Shown here: one piece after another, positions 44,655 through 55,279 of the stretch
Layout of the letters: the number at the start of each line of letters is the position of its first letter
Position numbering within the stretch: the stretch's first letter is position 1
DNA from: Nematopogon swammerdamellus
Taxonomy: Eukaryota; Arthropoda; Insecta; Lepidoptera; Adelidae
DNA: 64,000 bases
Assembly: GCA_946902875.1 (NCBI GenBank)
Contig: OX336342.1
Span: forward strand, 9,913,523-9,977,522
Reading direction: 5' to 3'
The notes under the pieces: model-generated
The model's input: the letters and a program-made list of their open reading frames with translations, nothing else
Told to the model about the DNA's origin: nothing
Database searches by the model: none
Translations under genes and position numbers: made by a program

Positions 44655-45540
44655 TAACAGCAATCATGGACGAAAAAGCTTTTTCTTCCATGGTGACATT
44701 ATTACATTTAAAAGAACATCGAGCTATGCATAATTTTATTTGTATGTAACGTTTGGCTACATCACCTACAACATCCGTGATGTCAGCAACCGGGTGAACA
44801 AGGTGCCATGTCAGTGCTTCCCTTCATTTAATAGTTTTCAGAGTTGCTTGCTCGAGCAAAATGAGTCATGTGTATGTGTGTGATTAATTGTGTATGGATC
44901 AAAGAACGTCATACTTATATTGAACCTTATTATATTTATATAATTTATTTACTTTATTTATTTAGATGTATGTATTATATTATTCTTAAAGTGATGTTGT
45001 GGGCATACAAATTATGCATTCTTACAAGTTAAGCGAAATATACGTAGTTTGAAATTGGAACCTCCTATTTGAAACCAGTTTAAGAACTCTTTCTTAAACT
45101 GGTTTCAAATAGTTTCTGTTTTGTGAAACAAATTCGTCCGTACGTCACTCAGTAATGTTGCATTATCGCTGCCCGCGCAGCTTCGGTTCAGAGTTCAGCG
45201 TGTATTGTGTGATGTGTCGAACTGTCCGTGTGTGCACCACATTATTTCATTTACCAGAAATGACACATAACTGTCATTGTGCACAATTTGCATCTTCTCC
45301 GGCATAATCCATACACACAACTTCGCGAGTCCACAAGCGTGCAGAGAATGTATTCTTGTGTAAGCCATTTATTCTACCTTTCACCTGTTCCACGAGTATT
45401 TTTTATGAAACTAAAAAGTTTTTTCTTCCATGGTGACATTATCACTTTAACAGCAATCATGAACGAAAAAACCTTTTCGTTCATGGTGGCAATATTACAT
45501 TGACAGCAATCTTGGAAGAAAAAGCGTTTTCGTCCATTAC
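44655..45540. repeat. repeated short hairpin units around a CATGGACGAAAAAGC core
   Basis: CTTTAACAGCAATCATGGACG...TTTTTCTTCCATGGTGACATTAT occurs at about 44655-44705. Three further versions lie at about 45418-45540. One gives CATGAACGAAAA/TTTTCGTTCATG, a perfect 12-bp hairpin with a four-base loop. A family-S fragment (about 44750-44822) lies between. Confidence 0.6.
45065..45112. repeat. perfect 22-bp-arm palindrome with 4-base loop
   Basis: The arms 45065-45086 and 45091-45112 pair without mismatch (CTATTTGAAACC...GGTTTCAAATAG) around CTCT. There is no flanking stem, so it is not a convincing miRNA precursor. Confidence 0.75.
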
Positions 45541-45659
45541 AGCAATACTTATTTTTGTTTCGTTCCTTTAGCAATGATGTCCATTTTTCTAAGAAGTGGT
45601 AGAACAAAAGTTTCATGTAAGAATAATCTCCAAAAGGTATAGGTGAACAAAAGTTGACT

Positions 45660-47100
45660 TATATTACAGGAGACTCGCGATTGCTCGCGGCTATTGTGAA
45701 AGTATGTAAATCAGCTTTCTATGAACTTTTTAACTATACCTACATAACTATCACAACCTAACCGATACATTTTCAGACGAAACTGGTCTGGCAAGCAATA
45801 AAAAGACTAAGCCTTGGCAAATGTTGCGTGACCTATCCTGCGATTTCTACGATGTATGTTGCGGGGAACATTTTGTAAAATGCCGCGGGACATGTTCTAT
45901 AGACAGAGCAGTACAGATATCGCCCGCAATATGTCCCGCGGCACAAAAACGCCGCGCTATGATGCAGGCAACGTTCGGCTTTAAGATGGCCACCAGTATT
46001 TACTAGATTTCACTAAACGATACTATAAAGGTTGAATGGACGAATCTTGAAGGTGGCGGACTGCCTTTACACTTCATGTAAACTACTCTACACTGTAGCG
46101 TTTGTGTCTGTAGAAACTGAAACAATTAAGCTCGTCATACGCGATGAAGATATTATAATACTTAAGATACCCTGAGACGAAATGTTATAATATCTTCATA
46201 TTATATTATATTACCCACGGCTAAGCTAAGATAATATTATGAATATTTAACATTCTCATGAGTCAGCCTAGGTCATTGATTTTATAGGGGGAGTCAGATG
46301 TACCGTCAGCGATGTTTTAAAGGTAACATGAAATTAGTCTTCAATTATGTCCTAAGATGGCGCCAGGAGTATCGAATTTGAATTAAATAATTATTATATT
46401 TTTAAATCTGCTAATTATAGAACGATGCTAAGTGGGAACAGCATAGTTAAATTTAAAGATTATTTTATATTAAGTAGAAATTTCAAAATAGTGTATTTTA
46501 AGGTTTTCATAATTTTTCCAATAAATATTTTCATGTTTTGTCAGTCCGTGAGCTTGGCGGATAAAATGTATAATTTCGCCGCTTCTGCATCATAGATGTC
46601 AGACCAAAGTTAAGTTGTCCTATTTGTCTATAGATGGCATGCCTATTTCTTATTATATTTTTAGTTGCCAAATACCAAAGAGATTGTGAGTTTAATGTCT
46701 TTGCCAAATACCCACCAACCAAACCTGCGTGCAATTCAAATACGCGCGTGCGGTTAGGATAAAGTGGAGATACCTTCTTTAAAATTATATTTTTTTACCT
46801 CACCACCTTTGAAAACGGAAACAAACACGATGGATTAAATATAATAATAATAATAAAAATCGTTAGCCATTTATAAGAAAATCGACCTCAACGAAATAAT
46901 TTGTATGACAGCTACCCTTATTTTTTTTAATTAAAAAAAACTAAAAAAGGTACCCCTAGATTATCATTTCAAACTACTAAATACGAATTTTGAACGAAAT
47001 CGGTTGAGCAGTTTAGGCACAAGGTCGCTGGACGGACACACACACACACATACATGTTTCTCAAAACCACTTTTTTGGGATCGTTGACAGATATATAGCC
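45660..47100. other. unassigned, no gene seen
   Basis: An ATATTAT-rich imperfect inverted segment lies near 46150-46240. Short plus-strand frames have no splice support. Confidence 0.35.
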
Positions 47101-47112
47101 CAAATCTGTACT

Positions 47113-47440
47113 GTGTGGGGCCGGTACTTTAAAAGAATAGCCCCACTGCATCTCTCCCCGTGTATGTCGTAAAAGGCGACTAAGGGATATGACCCCCTTC
47201 TTATATTACTAGGTGGTAGGGTTTAACCCGCCCGGGTTGGTACCACCGCACTGAATGAAAGGTCGGTCCAAACGGCTATGTAAATAGTTTGTGTTTTCCG
47301 TCCAGTTCAGTGTAGTCGGCACGACCGAAGGGAAGCACTGACGTGGCACCAAGTTCACCCGGTGTTATGGGCTGACATCACGGATGTTGTAGGTGATGTA
47401 GCCAACCGTGTCAGTTTCAATAAAAAAAAAAATCAAAAAA
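47113..47440 (+). mobile_element. family-B 5' segment fused to a family-S SINE body
   Basis: TGTGGGGCCGGTACTTTAAA and CCCCACTGCATCTCTCCCC (family B) lead into GGGTTGGTACCACCGCACTG and the S body, ending with an A tail at about 47425-47435. The same junction of B and S occurs near 42890-42975. Confidence 0.65.
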
Positions 47441-47984
47441 TCAGTCGCATTCTCAACTTCGACATTTTGGACGATCACAATACTTCCTTTCTCCTTACAG
47501 TCGCTCGAAAGTAAAAAGCCACCTCCATAGTTTTTAGCCGTTGCGGCAATTTATCGATCGACGCGCGACGTTCGCTTGTTTTGGAACACGCAAATGTTTG
47601 CGTGGAGCGTGCAGGCAAGCGATACGGGTTACTGCGCGTGGAAAAAGGATGACACAATATCGATGCGATCTCTTGAGACGGTCGGTTCTGTATTCACGCG
47701 ATACGCACACTACCATAATCGCGGTGTCTCGTTTTAGTAATAGTTGAAGTATGAACAAAATGTCTTTGAGTATGAAGTAGGGAGTCCAGGCACCGAATTA
47801 AAAAAAGTTGAGTCCAGGGCTATTTTTTCCATCTACGATGCTGCTGGTGGTGTTATACCAAAGAGATTAAAAGTGGGTGGGTTTAATGTATTTGTGATAA
47901 GCTTTACAGAATATATAAGTCAATGATATTTTATATAAAATTGTAAAATTGTAGATTTTACCCAATGACGTATCATGTATTCTA

Positions 47985-48148
47985 CTAGACCTCTTACCCG
48001 GGCAACAGCCTTCGCTCCACCGCGGTGGAGTAACCATTACGCGGAGGGACCCTCTTGAGACTAGTAGCTCGCGAGCGACCGAACGCGGCGGACGCGCCGT
48101 CCGCGCGCTCGCTGCCGTCCGTCTGCGGCTCGCATCGCGCCAGTCATT
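47985..48148 (+). promoter_or_regulatory. CpG-rich promoter/5'UTR region of a THAP gene
   Basis: The region is dense in CpG (GCGGCGGACGCGCCGTCCGC) and contains the perfect 16-bp palindrome CTCCACCGCGGTGGAG at 48015-48030. It lies directly upstream of the THAP start codon. No TATA box is seen, as is usual for housekeeping promoters. Confidence 0.45.
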
Positions 48149-48225
48149 ATGCCCGGTTGTGTGTTGCGATATTGCAAAAATCATACCAAAAATATTGGGA
48201 AAAGTGATGGCATCTCATTTCATAG
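48149..48225 (+). CDS. first coding exon of a THAP-domain protein
   Basis: An ATG at 48149 opens 25 codons reading MPGCVLRYCKNHT... and ending ...GISFH plus two bases, then a consensus donor AG/GTAAGT at 48226. This matches the N-terminus of THAP zinc fingers: Met-Pro-x-Cys, C-x4-C spacing, and the F-H-(R/K)-F-P motif that the next exon should complete. THAP domains are about 90-residue C2CH DNA-binding modules found in transcription factors and in P-element-type transposases. The rest of the finger (second Cys, His, AVPTIF box) must lie in later exons, which I did not find in the window. The CpG promoter and clean splice site favour a host gene over a transposon copy. Confidence 0.75.
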
Positions 48226-48252
48226 GTAAGTATCACTTCATTGTGATCTTAA

Positions 48253-48762
48253 TATATAAGGTCTTTCAAAATTAGTTAATAGTACGCTAAGGGGGGGTTC
48301 TGCATCATATAGGGAGTAAAACCTATATAAATTTTTTTGGACCTTGGGTTTTTTTTATGAAAAATGTTTTTTATGTATGAAAATGTATGTATGTAAAAAA
48401 ATATGTGGTTGATTTTATAGCCTAATCGATTCATTTTCATAACAGTAACAAAAAAGTCTTCAATACCATTTTGATGTAACACGTGTAAGTTGGTAAAAAA
48501 AATCAAATTCTTTCTATTCCATACTAATAAAACTAAAATTGTGGTTTTCACAATTTCTGAAAGAAAGAGATCTATGTGTTGGAAGACTTTTTTGTTCCTG
48601 GCATGAAACTGAAACGATTAAGAAAAGAATTTTTTTTACATTTTACATTATTATAATTTTTTTTTTGTAAACAAAAATCTTTGTTCCTCAAAAGTGATTT
48701 ATTTACGATACAGAACCCCCCTTAGCGTACGATTAACTAATTTTGATAGAACTTATATATAA
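48253..48762. mobile_element. MITE of family M in the THAP gene's first intron, ~510 bp
   Basis: It begins TATATAAGGTCTTTCAAAAT 28 bp after the splice donor and ends with the inverse (TTTTGATAGAACTTATATAT). Inner arm words AGTACGCTAAGGGGGG and CCCCCTTAGCGTAC are inverted. Ends and ACGCTAAGGG are shared with 37023-37290. Probable TA-type target. Confidence 0.75.
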
Positions 48763-49482
48763 TATCTTGTTTTCCATGTGCTTAGAAATATTTGGTTCAA
48801 CTGGCCAATTAGGGCTGTCACAACGCTACTTCAATTTGAAAATTTTGTACATTTTATGTATTGACCTAGCATTGCAATAACATAAGCATTATTTAATTAA
48901 ACAAATAAATTGAACGCGCTCATTAGGGCTGCCACATATGAATGATTAGAAATAGAGTTCTGGGATATCATGTATGAAAGTAAATAAATATGTATTAAAC
49001 CACGTTAAAATATGAGAGTGAATTGACCGCTAATTAGGGTTGTCGCTATTCTTTTAATTTTTTTTAATTAGTAAGTAATTGAGAAATTTTCAAGAAAAAA
49101 TTTTTTTTTACAAGTTTTCCACATCCTACTAAGGGATCAATACGAGAAAGATGGATAAAAATAGTCCAAGATGATACATTGTTTAAGGGAAAGTGAAAAT
49201 TTAAATTTGTGTAATGTGAAATTTAAATTATTTTGTTTAAGTACGGAGGAAGAGTTATTTTAGTTGTGTTTGTGTGTGTAGTCCAAAGTATACCTAATGG
49301 TTTTTTTAGTTATATATATATTTTTTTTTAAATAAATGCTGCACTCTTTATTTTATGTATGTTTGGTTTGGAGATTTTAAGTTTAGTCCAAGGCCAAGAC
49401 CGCAGTTATGAATTATTTATTATTAAGTTTAGTTTTTTAGATATTATTCTAGTTATTAAGTGTAGGTATTATAAGAATACAA

Positions 49483-49617
49483 AACGGCTTTACTCGCGGT
49501 CGAAATACGAGCTGTGTGGCTCGACGTTTCGGGCCAAACGTATGGCCCATCATCATGAGCACTCTGGCCGAAATGTCGAGCCACACAGCTCGTATTTCGA
49601 TAGCGAGTAAAGCCGTT
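49483..49617. mobile_element. fold-back repeat, ~135 bp
   Basis: AACGGCTTTACTCGC, GAAATACGAGCTGTGTGG and CTCGAC are inverted on the right as GTCGAG, CCACACAGCTCGTATTTC and GCGAGTAAAGCCGTT, with a centre holding CCCATCATCATGAGC. The arms are about 50 bp and nearly perfect. Confidence 0.8.
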
Positions 49618-50093
49618 GTTACTTCTTAAAATGTCAAATAACCACGGTAATTTAAAAACCCATATAAGTTTAGGTATGTATTTCAAGTTATTATAGTTCT
49701 GTATTTTAAGTTTAAATACATAAAAACGTTTTTCTCGATGAAATTCACTATCTGTTTTCTTCTATAATCCTTTAAAACGTCCCACTGCTAGGCACGGACT
49801 CTGCCCACTGACATAGGAGGTATTGTTTTTATTGTTGTTGTTTTATTGTTTATTGAGTATTCTTATGGCAGTCATATTGCACTCGAACTTGTCACAATTT
49901 GTTATATCCGGTTCGATTACTCGTACATGGTGACCAGTGGAAATCAGAAGCAGTTTACACAAAAATACCTTTCATAGACCAGTGTGCACTAGTTACCTAA
50001 CTTTATTTTTCTTCATCGGAGCGATCGTACCTATTCGTTATGAAATGCACGTATATCAATCCTTATCAAGGAAATAAATAAGTACATTAGTTA

Positions 50094-50155
50094 GTGCCCG
50101 GGATTTGAACCCGCAACTTCTGCATTGAGAAGCGTTACCACTAGACTACGGGCAC
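50094..50155 (-). tRNA. tRNA-like pseudogene (62 nt)
   Basis: On the minus strand the ends GTGCCCG/CGGGCAC pair, TAGTCTAGTGG is a perfect A box and GGTTCAAATCC a perfect B box. CTTCT/AGAAG forms an anticodon stem. The loop has only six bases (CAATGC), and the T stem and acceptor overlap because about three bases are missing, so it cannot be a normal tRNA. It could be a decayed gene or a solo tRNA-SINE head. Confidence 0.5.
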
Positions 50156-50224
50156 AATTAACCATAATACCTACTCGTAAAATAATAAATCGAAAAATAT
50201 ATTTTTGGTAGACTAAGTGACAAC

Positions 50225-50350
50225 CCTACGCAATGCACGTGTTGACTGACCGGCCGGGCCGGCCGGGCCGCTAGCCGCTAGTCGCTCGCTAGCTAGCCCC
50301 TCTCCCGCTCGCTTCCCGCCCCGCGCGGCTCAGCGTTCCGCCACCCCGCT
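50225..50350. other. CpG-rich patch
   Basis: GGCCGGGCCGGCCGGGCCGC and GCCCCGCGCGGC occur here. It is promoter-like in composition only. Confidence 0.25.
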
Positions 50351-50544
50351 ACCTTACCTCATACCTCAGCTATTGGCCGTCATTTCTCTGTATTCTTTCT
50401 TCGTAGTGCTCACTCTATACATAAAATCTCTTTGATTTTACCGACGACGACACGACGACGAATAAAATAAAAAAATAGTAAATCTGATTTAAATGCAAAA
50501 TTGATAATAAACCATCGCTTCTCTTATATTCTCTATCTTTTTCG

Positions 50545-50930
50545 GGAGGAAGGAAGGGATTCCTTCCTCGCCCATCTCTCACTCACCTCTCTCCCGGTCT
50601 TCTCTCCTAGATCCCGCCTTCCTCCCCTCCTTCCCCTCACCCTTCACGGACCCCCTCTTTGCCACCTTCCCTTTCGCCCATTCCCTCCCTCTCTCCCTAC
50701 TTCCCTTCCTCCCCTCATGTCGCCCCTCCTTCCCATCACCCTCGCATTCCATTCCTCCCCTACTACCCCTCATCCTGTCCGCAACCCCCTCTTACCCCGC
50801 CCCTTCCCCCTTTCAACCTCTCACTCCCTCGATATCCATTCCTCCTCGTTCCCTCTACTACCTCCCTCCCCCACACCTACCCTCATTCACTAACCCTTCC
50901 TCCCTCCATACCTCTCCTCCTCTTCTTCTT
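50545..50930. repeat. C/T-rich low-complexity tract
   Basis: Nearly continuous CCCTCCTTCC-type pyrimidine sequence on the plus strand. Its long Pro/Ser frames are artefacts. Confidence 0.7.
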
Positions 50931-50935
50931 TTTTT

Positions 50936-51245
50936 ATGGAAACTGACATGGTTGGATACATCACCTACAACATCCGTGATGTCGGACATGTCGTGCCGGC
51001 TATACTGAACTGGACGAAAAAAAACGAAAAAACTATTTACATCAAATCTCTTTGATTTACATAGCCGTTTCGACATACGTTTTATTCAGTGCGGTGGTAC
51101 CAACCCTAGTAAGGTAAGAAGGGAAGGGTGCTACAGTTTTACGTGGAATCCGAACCACGGTCAGCCTCAAATGGTCGAGCGGTCACCCATCCAAGTGTTG
51201 ACCGCGCCCAGGGTTGCCTGCACCACTGAGCTACCCAGGCTGACA
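50936..51245 (-). mobile_element. full-length family-S SINE with tRNA-like plus 5S-like head
   Basis: Read on the minus strand it starts GCCTGGGTAGCTCAGTGG (tRNA A-box type). It continues to ACACTTGGATGGGTGACCGC (5S-rRNA type) and TGGTTCGGATTCC (B-box type), then the shared S body ending AACCATGTCAGTTTCCATA and an A-rich tail. This copy shows the head best. Confidence 0.7.
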
Positions 51246-51439
51246 AACGTACCTCCCACCCACTCCCCCTTCTTTTCTCTCCCCCTTCCTCTTCCTGACC
51301 ATTATTCATTATTTCTTACCAAAAGCAGTAACTATTGAGTAATCTGTGCCAAAAGCCTAGATAATAAATTTTCATATCCTTACCTAGAGAAATCATGGAT
51401 TCCCCATACAAAAACTTTCACCCCTATTTCACCCCTTAT

Positions 51440-51605
51440 TTTTAGGTTTCCGTATCCCTGTACGGAAGCCTATTACTAAGCCTCCGCAGTCTGTCTGTCC
51501 GTCCGTCCGTTTGTCTATCCGAGGGCTGTATCTCTTGAACCGTAATAGGAAGCCCGTTGAAATTTTCACAGAATATGTGTTACTATAGCGGATATAACAA
51601 CAAAT
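51440..51605 (+). repeat. family-F repeat copy
   Basis: TTTTTAGGTTTCCGTATCCC, TACGGAAGCC, a TCTGTCCGTCCGTCCG run, GAGGGCTGTATCTCTTGAAC and TTTCACAGAATATGTGTTA. Confidence 0.65.
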
Positions 51606-51691
51606 AAGCGGAGCTAGGTACAACCCAAGTACAACCAAAGAGTTTGTAAATTCTTTGGACCGGAGTAAAACCGCAAACAGGAAATTACAAT

Positions 51692-53003
51692 CTTACACGT
51701 TCAACGCCACATGAAAAATCCAGTATTTCCGTTTGGGCCACGGGGCTCACCGCTCACCGGTGAGCCTTTCCTTACTGAACCATTCATGGCATGGGGGTCA
51801 CCGGTGAGCCGCGTGAGAGGGCCTACGTAAACGCTTCCTACAAGCCACAGAGCGCAGCTACAAAGCCAATATGGAAGTGAGCCGCATGGCCTTGTAGTCG
51901 AAGCGGACGGCGTGGTTTTCAAATCCAATAGAAACTTGTAGTTTTTTATTAAGTTAATTGTAACGATGCTAGGGCTGCTCTTAACGATAAGGTAGAAAAT
52001 AATATTTGTATTAATAGAATTAATAAAACCAGAAAATAATAAGAAAATATTCGTCAAAATAAAAATGAACATAAAATTTTCTTCATTGCCAAATAAGAAG
52101 ACATTATTTATTACGAAAATAATTTATGAAATTGAACAAAACAAAATATTTATGAAATTGAACAATCACAACATTATGACACTTCATTATTTAAAATAAT
52201 CAATCATCTTAACCCCAAAGGGTTTAACCATAAACAATAAAGAATTATCCGTGAGTCATGTTAAAACAAGGCAAACAAAGGAATGGTTTAGTTGGGCTGC
52301 TTTGGCAATAAGTGGATACTTTTTTCGACTTGGTTTTAGCCTGTTTGCTACCCATTATTGGTACGTTCTTTGCATAACATTGGTGACATGTTCTTCTCAC
52401 TTTTCTGGCCAATCCCTCTTTCCTTTCCAGAGTGTGTTTCATTCTCTTCCGTCTTTCTATATGCATTTCATAGTCGCTATCCTCACTCTCCGACAAAAGA
52501 ATTCGACAGCATCTTCTTTTCGTTGGTTGAACTACGTCTTCATAGAATCTATTCCGAAACTACGGTTCAGAAGATCTATCTCGATGTTTTCTAACTGCGT
52601 TAGCGCTTCTTGTGTTAACTCGAAATCTTCAAAATAATCATTTTTGGCGAGAAAAGCGTAAAACATCCTCAATTGTCGACGCAGCCGGACCGGGATTGAT
52701 CGCTGCGTCCGCGGCGCGCGCGCAACGGGTGGGCCGCGGCGTGACCCCGCGGCCCCAGCCAACAGAAAAATACAAATCCTTCATAGGAGGCCACACGATC
52801 CACCCGTGAGCCTTCTGCTATATCTCGAAAATTAGACGGTAAAAGTCGCAAATTTTTATTTTCCTTACAAATTACCGCATTTTATAAACTTTGTGATGAA
52901 AATCTCAAGTTGATGAAAATTACGGATATAATGAGTTTGGCTTGGCCCGAACCGAAAAGTACGCTAGGCCCACCGGTGGGTCGTATGGCGTTCAACGTGT
53001 TAA
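51692..53003 (-). mobile_element. defective piggyBac-type transposon, ~1.3 kb
   Basis: The right end, read inward, is TTAACACGTTGAACGCCATA. The left end is TTACACGTTCAACGCCACAT, the same terminal inverted repeat with a few changes. The right TTAA target is intact and the left is mutated to TTAC. Subterminal GGCTCACCGGTGAGCC-like palindromes lie at about 51745-51800. The coding content (minus strand) is an N-terminal-like piece and the C-terminal Cys-rich finger with no catalytic middle, so the copy is non-autonomous. Confidence 0.7.
52245..52762 (-). pseudogene. internally deleted piggyBac transposase remnant
   Basis: The C-terminal frame (52245-52496, extending upstream to about 52550) carries an acidic SESEDSDYEMH stretch, a basic linker and the cross-brace-type finger: RRTCHQCYAK, YCQSSPTKPFLCLPCF and a final His. 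This is the usual C-x2-C...C...C-x2-C-x..H pattern at the end of piggyBac transposases. A separate frame (52532-52762) supplies an upstream segment ending ..RSFGIDSMKT; a frame change separates the two. The DDD catalytic domain (about 400 residues in active family members) is missing. Confidence 0.65.
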
Positions 53004-53871
53004 TTGTGGGCTGATTTTGAAAATTCTTGGTAGGTCATACTTCAGAGGTGCTCCCATTGAAATTTTATTGAAATTGATTGAGCGGTTTATGAAAAAGCAA
53101 CAAAATACTATTGGTGTGTGGTTACCTTCAGCAAAACTTTTGTGATGTGGGCTTTTTCAGCAATTTGCAGTTTGACACATGGCGAATAATTCTGTACCAC
53201 TTCAACCGATTTCGATTATTCGATTTCGATTATTGTTTTTTATGTAATATTGTTTTAAAAATATAAAACCGACTTAAAAAAAAATAAACTAGAACTAAAA
53301 AGTATTAAATAGGTAGAATAGGTACCTAATATTTTGAAATTTTCTCTGTCATTGTATTGAAATACATGAATCGATATTGTCATTCATATTCGGACCCTTG
53401 TTTCATGAATATTCTAAATTTGAAATCTTTTCCGACCGGCCAGATGCGTTTAATATATTATAATACGAGTACGAGTACCATCGAGCTGGTCTGATGATGG
53501 AGACGGAAGGTGGCCATAGGAACTCCTAAACTACACATGATAAACCCATCGTGTTTGGGCTCGTTGAATTTGTCATCACAAGCAATTTACTTTAGACCTA
53601 GGAGATTCTCAATTCGACGGTATGTTTTCTTTTTTTGGATGTTTGTTACGCGATTACTCCGTCAATTATTGTGGGCCGATTTTGAAAATTCTTTTTTTTT
53701 GTTTGAAAGGGGATAACCATGACGTGGTTCCATTTTAATTTGGTCGAGATCAGATTGGAAAGCGAGGCGGAATCGCGAGGCCGAAGGTCGAGCGATTCCG
53801 CCGAGTACATTAATAGCAAAAAATTCCAAAAAAAACTGTGAAATAAAAAACTATTTAAAAAAATATATAAA

Positions 53872-54067
53872 AACCGCCTTCAAAAATGTATGAAATAAAA
53901 AAAATCGAACCCTAGAGTTGAAGGCGGTGCTAAAGCAAGCAAAAATGATACATGAAAGAAAACATGCGTGGATGATATCCTTTGTGATTTGTGTAGCCTT
54001 CTTTAGCACCGCCTTCAACTCTAGGGTTCGATTTTTTTAATTTCATAAATTTTTTAAGGCAGTTTTC
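53872..54067. mobile_element. fold-back MITE, ~195 bp
   Basis: CGCCTTCAAAAAT, ATCGAACCCTAGAGTTGAAG and GGCGGTGCTAAAG at left are inverted at right as CTTTAGCACCGCC, TTCAACTCTAGGGTTCGAT and TTTTTTAAGGCAG. Arms of about 65 bp surround a 60-bp centre. Confidence 0.75.
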
Positions 54068-54156
54068 ATATTTTTTTTTTTACATACAATGCTGACATTA
54101 TTAGAATGAAGAGTGACGAGTATTTGTTTAACTGTTCAACTAAATAAATATGTTCT

Positions 54157-54217
54157 ATCCACAGAGCACGGAATACCGCGCGCGCGCGCGCGGGGGTATT
54201 CCGTGCTCTGTGTGGAT
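54157..54217. repeat. hairpin with 21/23-bp arms and a (CG)n loop
   Basis: ATCCACAGAGCACGGAATAC at 54157-54176 is inverted at 54096+ as GTATTCCGTGCTCTG plus TGTGGAT (95-117 of that hundred), with one extra TG in the right arm. The loop is an alternating CG run of about 16 bases capable of Z-DNA. Confidence 0.75.
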
Positions 54218-54854
54218 CTATCTATTAAAAGCGCACAAACAGGAAATTACAATCATAATAATATTTTGTTCCGTATACCAAATAATTTTCAAAACATTTT
54301 TTTATTTTATTTAATTTGATAAGAAGTGTTAGTTTAATTGTAAATTGTCATAATTTTATTATTAAAATATAATTAAAAATTTTGGAATTTACATAAATAA
54401 TGTTCTTTATAAATATAAATGAAAGCGCCATCTTTTGTCTAGTAGCAGTAATTCTACAGCCTAGTGACAATTAAAGGTACCTAGATACATGTTGTATTTC
54501 AACTAGATAGCGCCCTTAGTATAGAAGTATTAACAAACATTAACGCCACCTGTTTGTTTTACGACAACATCAAGAAAAATTATTAACGCCCTCTGTTGGT
54601 TTTACGATTTACAACGTTACCAAATTTGTTATATGGAGTGGTCTATCTGTCCCGACAGGGTTATAAAATCAATGGCCTAGGTACAATGTGTACTCGTATA
54701 TTACGATATATTTACATATCGCTTGCTATCTTTCGATTTAGTTAGTTATCTTAAGAAAAGACCAAATATATATTAACTTCGTGGTGTGTGATGGTTAAGA
54801 TGATTTTATGGTGAGCGATATTGTGAAATAGGTATGCCCTAAGATATATATTTT

Positions 54855-54985
54855 ATAATAGCTGTTGCCCGCGGCTTCGCCCGCGTGAAATTTGTATTTC
54901 AAAAGAAGAAAGTAAGGAACTAAGAGCGAGGCCGACGGCCGAGCTGGGTTCAGGTAAACTATAAACCTTCTCGAAGAAAGTAATA
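54855..54985 (-). repeat. single-unit copy of the 25126-26435 repeat
   Basis: GTTGCCCGCGGCTTCGCCCG, GAGGCCGACGGCCGAGCTGG and CTATAAACCTTCTCGAAGAA are the reverse complement of one unit and terminus of the array at 25390-26430. Confidence 0.75.
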
Positions 54986-55018
54986 TATTATCTACATTGT
55001 GTGTGACGCGCTTTCAGT
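54984..55018 (+). promoter_or_regulatory. core promoter of the small secreted-peptide gene
   Basis: TATATTA at 54984 and TCAGT at 55014-55018 are spaced so that the initiator A (55016) is 32 bases from the TATA start, the classic arthropod layout. The TATA overlaps the edge of the dispersed repeat at 54855-54985. Confidence 0.45.
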
Positions 55019-55084
55019 ATTTCCATGTGTATACAATCTTGAACAGAATCCCATTAATATATCGCAGGGAAACAAAGGGAGAGA

Positions 55085-55279
55085 ATGAAAAGTTTCAAGG
55101 TTGTAATCTATACATCTCTGATGTTGTTGCTATTCAATGTTCTACAGCCTCGTCTGATCTGTGCGCAAATATTAATTTCCGCTCGTCCCCCCGACGGCAT
55201 AAAATATAAGAGCCAAGTGTCGCTGTACAAAATTGATGGGTTCGAGAGGAGCTTGCGCACCAAGCAGCGTCATTTTTAG
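55085..55279 (+). CDS. 64-residue putative secreted peptide precursor
   Basis: The ATG at 55085 lies 69 nt after the predicted start of transcription. The first 27 residues look like a signal peptide: Lys at 2 and 5, a hydrophobic core (VVIYTSLMLLLFNVL) and a cleavage-type ..LICA followed by Gln. The mature part is about 37 residues, basic, with ARPPDGIKYKSQVSLYKIDG and a C-terminal RTKQRHF before TAG. GC-ending codons dominate the second half, as in real genes. It is unrelated to any family I can name. A neuropeptide, an antimicrobial or venom-like peptide, or the truncated start of a longer protein are all possible. An alternative is a 5' UTR intron ending at GCAG (about 55067). The same frame continues after the TAG (see findings). 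Confidence 0.5.
   Translation: MKSFKVVIYTSLMLLLFNVLQPRLICAQILISARPPDGIKYKSQVSLYKIDGFERSLRTKQRHF

Noticed and set aside
45065..45112. miRNA precursor
   Set aside because: The stem is perfect with a four-base loop and no flanking basal stem, unlike animal pri-miRNAs.
50501..50946. 130- and 95-codon Pro/Ser-rich frames
   Set aside because: They are artefacts of a pyrimidine-rich low-complexity tract.
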